Source: Flavobacterium sp.
GTDB lineage: Bacteria > Bacteroidota > Bacteroidia > Flavobacteriales > Flavobacteriaceae
NCBI RefSeq assembly: GCF_027483985.1
Contig: NZ_JAIXTJ010000042.1
Coordinates: 124,001-188,000, forward strand
Length of the DNA stretch: 64,000 nt
Direction of reading: 5' to 3'
Shown here: in pieces, positions 52,804 to 61,710 of the stretch
How positions within the stretch are numbered: position 1 is the first letter of the stretch
Layout of the letters: each line of letters begins with the position of its first letter
Made by a program: the position numbers and the translations under genes
Notes under the pieces: model-generated
Databases searched by the model: none
What the model saw: the letters and a program-made list of their open reading frames with translations, nothing else
Told to the model about the DNA's origin: nothing

Positions 52804-53339
52804 AGAAATTTTATATAATCTTAGTAATCACTATTTTTCTTACAAACTGTCAGAGAAAAGAAGAAGGAAAAGTTATTCAAAGAAAATTCTCATCAGATAG
52901 TTTGAAAAAATATAATATTAAATTTCTGCATACCGATTATGAATTTGAATTGTCAAATAGAAAGTTTAAAATAGATTTCTATAAATTCTCAGATACGATT
53001 AAGCTAAGTAAATCAGAAGAAAATGAAATTACCAGTATACTATTTAAAAATTTTATCGACACTTTAAAAGGAGACTACTTCGTTTCTGAATCAGATAAAC
53101 CGGTCATAATGCCAAGTTTTGGCGACTCATTTTATATTTATCATAACGGTGTTAAAAAATCTTTTTTTATAATATTGAATGGAGAATACAAATCTCTAGA
53201 CAACTTAAATCAACAGGAAAAAAATATTTTATTATTTAGAAATGATTTAATGTTGGTTTTGAAAAAGAACCCAGATTTTAAAAGATGTTTGGACACTTTA
53301 AAAGCTGCTAAAAAATATGACAAAAGAGTATTTTTGTAA
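52800..53339 (+). CDS. Hypothetical lipoprotein
   Basis: MKKFYIILVITIFLTNCQRKEEG; overlaps the truncated ORF by ATGA. Confidence 0.65.
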   Translation: MKKFYIILVITIFLTNCQRKEEGKVIQRKFSSDSLKKYNIKFLHTDYEFELSNRKFKIDFYKFSDTIKLSKSEENEITSILFKNFIDTLKGDYFVSESDKPVIMPSFGDSFYIYHNGVKKSFFIILNGEYKSLDNLNQQEKNILLFRNDLMLVLKKNPDFKRCLDTLKAAKKYDKRVFL

Positions 53340-53372
53340 ATTGACTGATTTTAAAAGAATTAATATCAAAAA

Positions 53373-53717
53373 ATGAACGACGATAAAATAATTAGAAAAA
53401 AACCACTTTTTGAATTTTATGTTGAAAATAGACATCTTGTAATTAGAAATGAGGATTACATTAAAGATAATTGCGTGGTAAAATTAAACTCAATAGTACA
53501 TTTGGAATTGATTAGAAGTTTGTCTCTTTTTGATAAAATTGTTGAAGTTATCATTGGGTTTTGGCAAGATTCAAAATCGGATGTATTGAGAATAAATTTT
53601 AAAAATGGTTTTAAAGATATTGTTCTTACAAACTGTGACATAAAGAAAACGGAATTAATTATTTACAAAATAAATCGTTTAATTCTTGAACAAGAAAACA
53701 ATACAAAACCAATCTAG
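53373..53717 (+). CDS. Hypothetical protein
   Basis: Intact ORF; full-length version of 52678-52803. Confidence 0.6.
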   Translation: MNDDKIIRKKPLFEFYVENRHLVIRNEDYIKDNCVVKLNSIVHLELIRSLSLFDKIVEVIIGFWQDSKSDVLRINFKNGFKDIVLTNCDIKKTELIIYKINRLILEQENNTKPI

Positions 53718-53808
53718 CCCTGATTGCAGTGGCACGAAGTAGAACGAAAAGCAGGAAAATGGAAACCAAAAATGCTCGAGCCATTCGCTCCTTAAAACAT
53801 TTAAAACT

Positions 53809-54159
53809 ATGAGTAAAAACTGTTTAGAATGTAACGAAAAAATTGTTGGTCGTGAGGACAAAAAGTTCTGCAGCGATGGTTGCCGAAATGCATACAACAA
53901 CAAAATTAACAAAGACAGCAACAATTACATGCGCAATGTAAACAACAAATTGCGTAAAAATTACCGCATCTTAAGTGAAGCTAATACCGAAGGAAAATCA
54001 AAAATTACGAAGACCAAATTGTTGAGTAAAGGATTTGACTTTGATTATTTTACGAATATTTTAAATACCAACACCGGAAATACCTATTACTTTGTGTACG
54101 ATCAAGGTTACCGTTTCTTGGAAAATGATTTTTATATGTTGGTGAAGAAGGAATATTAA
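53809..54159 (+). CDS. Small zinc-ribbon-like protein
   Basis: CLECNEKIVGREDKKFCSDGCRNAYNNK. Confidence 0.7.
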   Translation: MSKNCLECNEKIVGREDKKFCSDGCRNAYNNKINKDSNNYMRNVNNKLRKNYRILSEANTEGKSKITKTKLLSKGFDFDYFTNILNTNTGNTYYFVYDQGYRFLENDFYMLVKKEY

Positions 54160-54260
54160 AAAGTTGCGCACTTCACTTCGATAAACTCAGCGCAAGCTAG
54201 CTCAAGTGTGACAGTTGCGAGTTTCGGGTTAAAAAAATATTAAAAATAAGTTCAGTGTAA

Positions 54261-56684
54261 ATGAAAAAAAACTACTCTTCTCTATATATAATGTTAGTGC
54301 TTGTGGCGTTATTGTTTGGCATTTTTTATTTTATGATGCCTCAAAGTTATGACACAACCGAAGCACCACTTTCGGAATTTTCGACCAAACGTGCTTTGGT
54401 AAAAGTGAAAGAAATGACTACTAAACCACATTATGTGGGTTCACAAAATCACGAAGTAGTTGCGCAATACTTGGTCAAAGAATTACAAAATTTAGGATTG
54501 CAAACATCGCTTCAAGAAGGTTTTACAATGACCGAAAAAGGTACTTTGGTAAAATCTAAAAATATATTAGCGCGAATTAAAAGCACTTCGTCCATCGACG
54601 GCGCTCAGGATGACACGCTTAGTGTGACAGAAAAATCGAAGGCATTGTTGTTACTTTCTCATTATGATTCGGCGCCACATTCTTATTCTCACGGCGCAAG
54701 TGATGATGCATCTGGTGTAGCGACTATTCTTGAAAGTGTTCGTGCTTTTTTACACACAAAAACAAAACATAAAAACGACATCATCATTTTATTTTCTGAC
54801 GCTGAGGAATTGGGATTGAATGGCGCAGCACTTTTTGTAACGCAACATCAATGGGCGAAAGAAGTAGGTTTGGTGTTGAATTTTGAAGCTCGTGGCAGTG
54901 GCGGACCAAGTTATATGCTTATGGAAACCAACGAAGGAAATGCCAAAATGGTAGATGGTTTTTCTGATGGAAAATTGCGCTATCCGGTTTCGAATTCGTT
55001 GATGTATAGCATTTATAAAATGTTGCCCAATGATACCGATTTAACGGTTTTTAGAGAAAGTGGTAAAATTCAAGGATTTAATTTTGCCTTTATTGACGAT
55101 CATTTTGATTATCATACTTCGCAAGATAAATACGAACATTTAGATCCAAAAACCTTAGCACATCAAGGAACGTATTTGTTTCCGTTGTTGAAACATTTTT
55201 CTAATACTGATTTGACCAACTTAAATTCTAAAAACGATAAAGTTTATTTTTCTATTCCATTTTCATTTGTGAGTTATCCTTTTGAATGGATTTTGCCGAT
55301 GTTGATTATTGCATTTGGACTGTTTTTAATCTTCATTTTTATAGGTTTAGGAAAACAACTTTTACGATTAGATGAAATTATAAAAGGATTTATTCCGCTA
55401 TTAGGTTCGTTAATTATTAGTGGTGGAATTACTTTTTTGGGATGGCGAATTTTGCTTGCCGTTTATCCACAATACAATGACATTCTTCACGGATTTACTT
55501 ATAATGGTCACGATTACATCTATGGATTTGTATGTTTGACGTTAGCATTTTGCTTTTTATTTTACGGAAAAACCGCAAAAAAATATTTGGAAATGAATCA
55601 GATGATTGCTCCATTATTTATTTGGTTATTATTAAATATTGGAATTTTCTTAAAACTTCAAGGCGCAGGATTTTTAATAATTCCGGTAATTTCTAGCACA
55701 TTTATGTTGGGTTATTATGTGATTACACAGAAAACAAATTCGGTACTAAATCTAATTTTAGCACTCCCAACTTTGATAATCTTGGCGCCATTTATTCAAA
55801 TGTTTCCAATTGGTTTGGGATTGAAAATATTGATAGGAAGTTCGGTTTTAACGGTTTTGAGTTTTGTTTTACTATTACCAATTTTTGGTTCGTTTACACA
55901 AAAGAAACTCTGGGCAACGTTATTCGTTTTACTAGCATTAGGTTTCTTTATAAAGGCACATCAATCGAGCGGTTATGTTTATGGAAAAGCAAAACCTAAT
56001 AGTTTGGTTTATGTTTTAAATGCCGATTCTAATAGAGCGAATTGGGCAACTTATGATACCAATTTAGATGAATGGACAAAAGGTTATTTGGGCGAAAACC
56101 CGAAAGATGCCAAATCATTAAATACAAATAAATTGTATAGCAAATATGGTTCAGAATTTACTTTTATGAGTGATGCACCATTGAAAAATATTGTAACACC
56201 AACTATTGAATTCCTGAAAGATTCTGTAATTGGAACGAAACGTTATTTGAAAATTAAGCTTTCGCCAAATAGAACAGTAAACCGATATGATATTTTCTCC
56301 GATACAAAAATCAACAATCTGAGAGCCAATGGAGTAAAATCGATTGATTTAGAAAGTAAAATTTCGGGTAAAATAAGCAATAAGATTTTGAGTTATTATG
56401 TGGTTGATAATTTACCTTTGGAATTAGAATTTTCGATTTCGAATAGCGATAAATTGGATATGAATTTTGTAGAAAGTTCATTCGATTTGATGACCAATCC
56501 AGCATTCAGTATGGCAAAAAGACGCGATTGGATGATTCCGACGCCATTTGTTTTAACCGATGCAGTTGTGGTAAAAGGAAAAGTAAAAGCGAGTCCGATT
56601 TTAGAAGATAATCCGAAACCTTTGCTTAAACGTGTTTATCGAAATATTGCTGTTGATACTTTAAAAAAAACTGCCACAGATTAA
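54261..56684 (+). CDS. M28 family metallopeptidase with multi-TM C-terminal region
   Basis: LLLSHYDSAPHSYSHGASDDASGVATILE, FSDAEELGLNGA, followed by several TM segments. Confidence 0.9.
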   Translation: MKKNYSSLYIMLVLVALLFGIFYFMMPQSYDTTEAPLSEFSTKRALVKVKEMTTKPHYVGSQNHEVVAQYLVKELQNLGLQTSLQEGFTMTEKGTLVKSKNILARIKSTSSIDGAQDDTLSVTEKSKALLLLSHYDSAPHSYSHGASDDASGVATILESVRAFLHTKTKHKNDIIILFSDAEELGLNGAALFVTQHQWAKEVGLVLNFEARGSGGPSYMLMETNEGNAKMVDGFSDGKLRYPVSNSLMYSIYKMLPNDTDLTVFRESGKIQGFNFAFIDDHFDYHTSQDKYEHLDPKTLAHQGTYLFPLLKHFSNTDLTNLNSKNDKVYFSIPFSFVSYPFEWILPMLIIAFGLFLIFIFIGLGKQLLRLDEIIKGFIPLLGSLIISGGITFLGWRILLAVYPQYNDILHGFTYNGHDYIYGFVCLTLAFCFLFYGKTAKKYLEMNQMIAPLFIWLLLNIGIFLKLQGAGFLIIPVISSTFMLGYYVITQKTNSVLNLILALPTLIILAPFIQMFPIGLGLKILIGSSVLTVLSFVLLLPIFGSFTQKKLWATLFVLLALGFFIKAHQSSGYVYGKAKPNSLVYVLNADSNRANWATYDTNLDEWTKGYLGENPKDAKSLNTNKLYSKYGSEFTFMSDAPLKNIVTPTIEFLKDSVIGTKRYLKIKLSPNRTVNRYDIFSDTKINNLRANGVKSIDLESKISGKISNKILSYYVVDNLPLELEFSISNSDKLDMNFVESSFDLMTNPAFSMAKRRDWMIPTPFVLTDAVVVKGKVKASPILEDNPKPLLKRVYRNIAVDTLKKTATD

Positions 56685-56748
56685 ACGGATTAAACAGATT
56701 TTCACTGACAAAAAACTTTGCGCCTTTGCGCCTTTGCGGCAAATAATT

Positions 56749-57600
56749 ATGAAACAAATTAGTATTTTAGGTTGTGGTTGGTTAGGGTTACCATTAGCAA
56801 AATCGTTGATAGAAAAAGGATTTTCAATTAATGGTTCTACAACTTCTGTGGAAAAAATTGCTGTTTTAGAAAAAGCAGGAATTTCACCTTTTCAGATTAA
56901 TTTATTTGAAGATAGAATTGAAGGAAATCTAGATTTATTTTTATCAAATTCAGAAGTTCTAATTATAGATATTCCTCCAAAATTGAGAGGAAACTTTTCA
57001 GAAAACTTTGTTGCTAAAATTCAAAATATAATTCCGTTTATAGAAAAATCATCGGTTGAAAAAGTATTTTTTGTTAGTTCTACTTCGGTTTATGCAGACG
57101 ACAATTCGATAATTACAGAAGATAAAATTCCAAATCCTGATACTGAAAGCGGAAGACAGTTGCTTGAAGCGGAACAACTTTTGCAAAGCAATAATAATTT
57201 TCAAACAACAATTATTCGTTTTGGAGGATTGATTGGTGAAGACAGACATCCAATAAAGTTCTTAGCAGGAAGAAAAAATATCGAAAATCCGGAAGGTCCG
57301 ATAAATTTAATTCATCAAATAGATTGTATTGGTATTATTGAAGAGATTATTAAAAAAGGACTTCGACAAGCTCAATCTGACAATTGTAATGAAGTATTCA
57401 ATGCAGTCGCGCCATTTCATCCCACAAGAAAAGAGTATTATACTCAAAAAGCAATCGAGCTGAATTTACCTTTACCAGAATTTGATGACCCGAGCAATAG
57501 CGAACAAGCGCAGCAAAGTAAAACTTCTATTGGGAAAACGATTTTGAGTGACAAAATTGAACAGGTTTTAAAATATGATTTTAAAAATAAAACGTTATGA
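56749..57600 (+). CDS. NAD(P)-binding epimerase-like protein (YeeZ-like)
   Basis: ISILGCGWLGLPLAKSLIEKGFSINGSTTS, VFFVSSTSVYAD. Confidence 0.8.
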   Translation: MKQISILGCGWLGLPLAKSLIEKGFSINGSTTSVEKIAVLEKAGISPFQINLFEDRIEGNLDLFLSNSEVLIIDIPPKLRGNFSENFVAKIQNIIPFIEKSSVEKVFFVSSTSVYADDNSIITEDKIPNPDTESGRQLLEAEQLLQSNNNFQTTIIRFGGLIGEDRHPIKFLAGRKNIENPEGPINLIHQIDCIGIIEEIIKKGLRQAQSDNCNEVFNAVAPFHPTRKEYYTQKAIELNLPLPEFDDPSNSEQAQQSKTSIGKTILSDKIEQVLKYDFKNKTL

Positions 57601-57836
57601 ATTTAAATGATTTAATCGGAACCATTGGCGTTGGAATAATCCTTCTAGCCTACTTTCTAAATATGTTTTCGTATATTCAAAATAATGGAAAATTGTTTTA
57701 TTTACTTAACATTATTGGTGCAAGTATTGCTTGTTTTGCTTCTTATCTTATTAACTATATTCCGTTTGTAATTCTTGAAGGAACTTGGGCTTTGGTTAGT
57801 GTAGTTGGATTGGTTAAAAGTTGTAAAAAAATATGA
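57597..57836 (+). CDS. Small membrane protein (CBU_0592-like)
   Basis: LNDLIGTIGVGIILLAYFLNMF...IIGASIACFASYLINYIPFVILEGTWALVSVVGL. Confidence 0.65.
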   Translation: MNLNDLIGTIGVGIILLAYFLNMFSYIQNNGKLFYLLNIIGASIACFASYLINYIPFVILEGTWALVSVVGLVKSCKKI

Positions 57837-58399
57837 CAAAATACGCAGGTAAATACAGAGTAGAATCAACCCGAAAATCAAATTGGGATTATGGTTCTAA
57901 TGCACCTTATTTTGTAACAATTTGCACAAAAAACAGAGAACATTTTTTTGGAAAAATCGAAAATAATGTAATGAATTTATCTGAAATTGGTAAAGCAGCA
58001 AATAATTGTTGGTTATCAATTCCTGAACATTTTCCGTTTGTAGAATTAGGAGAATTTATTGTAATGCCAAATCATGTTCATGGAATTATCATCATAAATA
58101 AACCGATTATTGATGCAGAGACGCAAAATTTTGCGTCTCCACAGAATAAAAATCAAAATTTTATATCACATAAGAAAGAGACAAAAAATAAATTTGGTCC
58201 ACAATCACAAAATTTAGGTTCAATTGTTAGAGGATTTAAAATTGGTGTGACATTATTTTCAAAAAATAATGAATTACCATTTTGTTGGCAACCGCGCTAT
58301 CATGACATTATAATCAGTAATGAAACGTCATTTAAAACTATTTCAAATTACATTATTAATAATCCGATAAACTGGAAAATTGACAAATTTCATAAATGA
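57833..58399 (+). mobile_element. RAYT-type / IS200-like Y1 transposase gene
   Basis: YFVTICTKNREHFFG, FIVMPNHVHGIIII HUH motif, WQPRYHDIIISNETSFKTISNYIINNPINW. Confidence 0.88.
58118..58139. repeat. REP-like perfect palindrome inside the transposase gene
   Basis: GAGACGCAAAATTTTGCGTCTC. Confidence 0.95.
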
Positions 58400-58419
58400 T
58401 TTTTTAAAAATCATTTATG
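58391..58419. repeat. Inverted repeat with 14-bp arms overlapping the transposase stop codon
   Basis: CATAAATGATTTTT-T-AAAAATCATTTATG. Confidence 0.9.
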
Positions 58420-58422
58420 AAA

Positions 58423-58446
58423 AGAGGCGCAAAATTTTGCGCCTCT
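58423..58446. repeat. REP-like perfect palindrome 3' of the transposase gene
   Basis: AGAGGCGCAAAATTTTGCGCCTCT. Confidence 0.95.
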
Positions 58447-58472
58447 ACGAATAAACCAAAATATTTTATATT

Positions 58473-60548
58473 TTACCAAATCTTAACTCGATTTTCTGGT
58501 TTAACAAATAATTTATCTGTTTCCTTAATATCAAATGCTTTGTAAAATTCATCAACATTCAACAATGGTACGTAAGCACGATATTGTCCTGGCGAATGCG
58601 GATCTGTTTTTACTTGATTTTTGATTGCTTCATCACGCATTTTACTTCTCCAAATGGTTGCCCATGAAATAAATAAACGTTGTTCTGGCGTATAGCCATC
58701 GATTAAGCCCGGATTTCCATTTTGTTTTAAATGTATTTGTAATCCGTCATAAGCGGCATTAATTCCACCCAAGTCTCCAATATTTTCTCCAAGTGTGAAT
58801 TTACCATCAACAAAAGTTCCTGGCAATGGTTCTAATGCGCTGTACTGAGCAGCCAATGCACCACCAAGTCCAGTAAATTGTTTCAAATCGTCTTCTGTCC
58901 ACCAATTAATAAGATTTCCATCAGCATTATAACGTGAACCTGAATCATCAAAACCATGAGAAATTTCGTGTCCAATAACTGCACCAATTCCACCATAATT
59001 TACAGCTTCATCGGCTTTATAGTCATAAAATGGAGGTTGTAAAATTGCTGCTGGAAACACAATTTCGTTATAAGACGCATTATAATACGCATTTACGGTT
59101 TGTGGAGACATTCCCCAACGTGTTTTATCAACAGGCTTTTGTAAATCATCGATATTGTTTTGAAAACCCCATTTTGAAACACTTTTCATGTTATCATAGT
59201 AGTTTCCGCCTTCTTCAATACTCTTAATTTCTAATTTAGAATAATCTTTCCATTTGTCTGGATATCCAATTTTTACAACTGATTTTCTTAGCTTTTCAAT
59301 AGCGCCTTTTCTTGTTGCTGGAGTCATCCATGGCAAATTATTAATTCTATTTTCAAACGCTAAGAAAACATTTTCTATCATTTTTTTTGCTTTTTCTTTA
59401 GCTTCTGCTGGAAATTTTTGCTCCACATATAGTTTCCCTAATGCTTCACCAACTGTTCCATTTACAACTTGCAAAGCTCTTTCTTCTCTTGGACGTTGTG
59501 CTTTTGCTCCTTGTAATGTTTTGCTGTAAAAATCCCAATTTGCTTTTTCTAAATCAGTAGTTAAAACATCTGATGATTTATTTATTAATGACCAACGTAA
59601 GTAAGCTTTCCATTCGTCAATTTTATTCTCTTTGAAAATAGTTTCAAGAGTTGTCATGTACTTAGGTTGTGAAACGATAACCGAATCCAATTTTGAAATT
59701 CCAACACCTTTAATGTAACTATCCCAATTTACAGATGGCGTTAATTTTTGCAAATCAGCAACCGACATTGGATTATAAGTTTTTCTTCTGTCTCTTCTTT
59801 CAACTCTATCTAAACGTGGTGTTGCCATCGCAATTTCTAAAGCCAATACCTTTTTTGCATTTGCTAAAGCAATTTCTGGTTTTTCGCCAACCATTTGAAA
59901 CATTCTTGCTACGTGAGCAACATATTTTTCTCTTTTTTCTTTAGAGTCAGCATCTTCAGAAACGTAGTAATCTCTATCAGGTAAACCTAAACTTCCCAAT
60001 CCAATATTTACAACATTTCTGTTACTATTTTTAGCATCTGGACCAACGCCAATTCCATAAAATCCTAAACCGCCTTGAGGTTGCATCTCAATAATTAGCT
60101 TATTTAAATCTGCAATAGATTTTACAGCATCAATTTTAGATAGTAATGGTTTTATTGGTTTTATTCCAAGTTTATTTCTTGAAATAGTATCCATATAAGT
60201 TTTGTAAACATTAACAGCTTTAGCTTGATCTGATTTTGGATCTAATTTTTTTGACGCAGCATCTTTAAGAATTGCCAAAGCATCTTTATCGGTATTTTGA
60301 CGTAATTCATCAAAGCTTCCCCAACGCGTTCTATCGGCTGGAATTTCGGTTTTATCAAACCACGAACCATTTACAAATCGAAAGAAGTCGTCGCCTGGTT
60401 TTACTGATTTATCCATTAAATCAAGATTGATTCCTGGATTTTTTTGTTGCGCATTGATTTGGCTTAATGAAAGTAAACTTGCGGCAACAAAACAAAATTT
60501 AATTTTAGTTTTCATTATTAATTTGATTGTTTCCACAAATCTATTCAA
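58473..60548 (-). CDS. M13 family zinc metallopeptidase (second paralogue)
   Basis: VIGHEISHGFDDSG, NAYYNASYNEIVFPAAILQPPFY, ENIGDLGG. Confidence 0.95.
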   Translation of the reverse strand: MNRFVETIKLIMKTKIKFCFVAASLLSLSQINAQQKNPGINLDLMDKSVKPGDDFFRFVNGSWFDKTEIPADRTRWGSFDELRQNTDKDALAILKDAASKKLDPKSDQAKAVNVYKTYMDTISRNKLGIKPIKPLLSKIDAVKSIADLNKLIIEMQPQGGLGFYGIGVGPDAKNSNRNVVNIGLGSLGLPDRDYYVSEDADSKEKREKYVAHVARMFQMVGEKPEIALANAKKVLALEIAMATPRLDRVERRDRRKTYNPMSVADLQKLTPSVNWDSYIKGVGISKLDSVIVSQPKYMTTLETIFKENKIDEWKAYLRWSLINKSSDVLTTDLEKANWDFYSKTLQGAKAQRPREERALQVVNGTVGEALGKLYVEQKFPAEAKEKAKKMIENVFLAFENRINNLPWMTPATRKGAIEKLRKSVVKIGYPDKWKDYSKLEIKSIEEGGNYYDNMKSVSKWGFQNNIDDLQKPVDKTRWGMSPQTVNAYYNASYNEIVFPAAILQPPFYDYKADEAVNYGGIGAVIGHEISHGFDDSGSRYNADGNLINWWTEDDLKQFTGLGGALAAQYSALEPLPGTFVDGKFTLGENIGDLGGINAAYDGLQIHLKQNGNPGLIDGYTPEQRLFISWATIWRSKMRDEAIKNQVKTDPHSPGQYRAYVPLLNVDEFYKAFDIKETDKLFVKPENRVKIW

Positions 60549-60648
60549 TTTTTAATTAATCAAGTGTTAAAAATGACTTAATCAAACGCACTTTAAAGTT
60601 TCTTAATCGAACTAAGTAAAAGTTGTTTTGTAAATTTGCAAAAAAAAG

Positions 60649-61344
60649 ATGCTATCAAAGTTAAAGCAATACAAAATCTTCATTGGTTTTTTTATTATTT
60701 TTTCGATTATTACAATCACTGCTTTTTATACTGTTTTAAAACCTAAACCAAAACTTCCCATATTTAATCCGAGTGATGTTAATCCTGAATTAGTTGATTC
60801 TACCATACAATATGTAGCAATAGATCACGAAATTGCTGACTTTGCTTTTACCAATCAGAATGGTAAAGTTGTTACCCAAAAAGATTATGCTGGAAAGATT
60901 TATGTTGCGGATTTTTTCTTTACTACTTGTCCAACAATTTGTCCAAAAATGACCAGTAATATGGTTTGGTTACAAAATAAAATTAAAAATAATCCTAAAG
61001 TGATGCTGCTGTCTCATTCGGTTACACCAGATATAGATAGTGTTCCTGTTTTAAAAAAATATGCTCTAAAAAAAGGTGTTATTGATAGCAAATGGAATTT
61101 GGTAACCGGTGATAAAAAAGACATCTATTACATTGCTAGAAAATCGTATTTGGCAGTAAAAACTGGAAAACCATCAGAAATGTATGATATGGTTCACACT
61201 GAAAATTTTGTCTTAGTAGATTCAAAAAGAAGAGTGCGCGGATTTTATGACGGAACCAATCTTGATGGTCCAACCGAACCCGGAATAAAAAACGTTACAC
61301 AACTTTTAAAAGATATTGAAATTCTTTGCGAAGAAGAGAAATAA
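60649..61344 (+). CDS. SCO1/SenC family protein
   Basis: FFFTTCPTICPKMTSNM CxxxC, LLSHSVTPDIDS. Confidence 0.92.
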   Translation: MLSKLKQYKIFIGFFIIFSIITITAFYTVLKPKPKLPIFNPSDVNPELVDSTIQYVAIDHEIADFAFTNQNGKVVTQKDYAGKIYVADFFFTTCPTICPKMTSNMVWLQNKIKNNPKVMLLSHSVTPDIDSVPVLKKYALKKGVIDSKWNLVTGDKKDIYYIARKSYLAVKTGKPSEMYDMVHTENFVLVDSKRRVRGFYDGTNLDGPTEPGIKNVTQLLKDIEILCEEEK

Positions 61345-61473
61345 AATTTATCCCAAAAATTATCAGTTGCTTGATAGTAAACAACCCAAAATAAAAACTT
61401 AAACTTGTTAAAAATGCTCTTTTTTAAGTTTCAAATTATTACTTTTGTATTTTAATTCAATCTAAATAAAGCA

Positions 61474-61710
61474 GTGCAAACTACAATTGCCAACTTAAAA
61501 AAAGGTCAAAAAGGAATAATATCCGATTTTAATATCGATGAAATTCCATTGAAACTACTCGAAATGGGCTGTCTTCCTGGCAACGCTGTGGAGTTAATTC
61601 AAATTGCACCTTTTGGTTGTCCGTTGTATTTTATTGTAAATGATTCGCACGTGGCTATCAGATTGGAAACTGCAAAAGAAATTAATGTAGTCATTGAATC
61701 CAAAAATTAA
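61474..61710 (+). CDS. feoA: Ferrous iron transport protein A
   Basis: Small SH3-like protein ending VAIRLETAKEINV, GTG start, overlaps feoB. Confidence 0.9.
   Translation: MQTTIANLKKGQKGIISDFNIDEIPLKLLEMGCLPGNAVELIQIAPFGCPLYFIVNDSHVAIRLETAKEINVVIESKN

Noticed and set aside
57833-58446. Complete IS200-type insertion sequence
   Set aside because: No second left-end structure or target signature seen; gene is in an overlapping gene string with its neighbours, so a domesticated RAYT is more likely.
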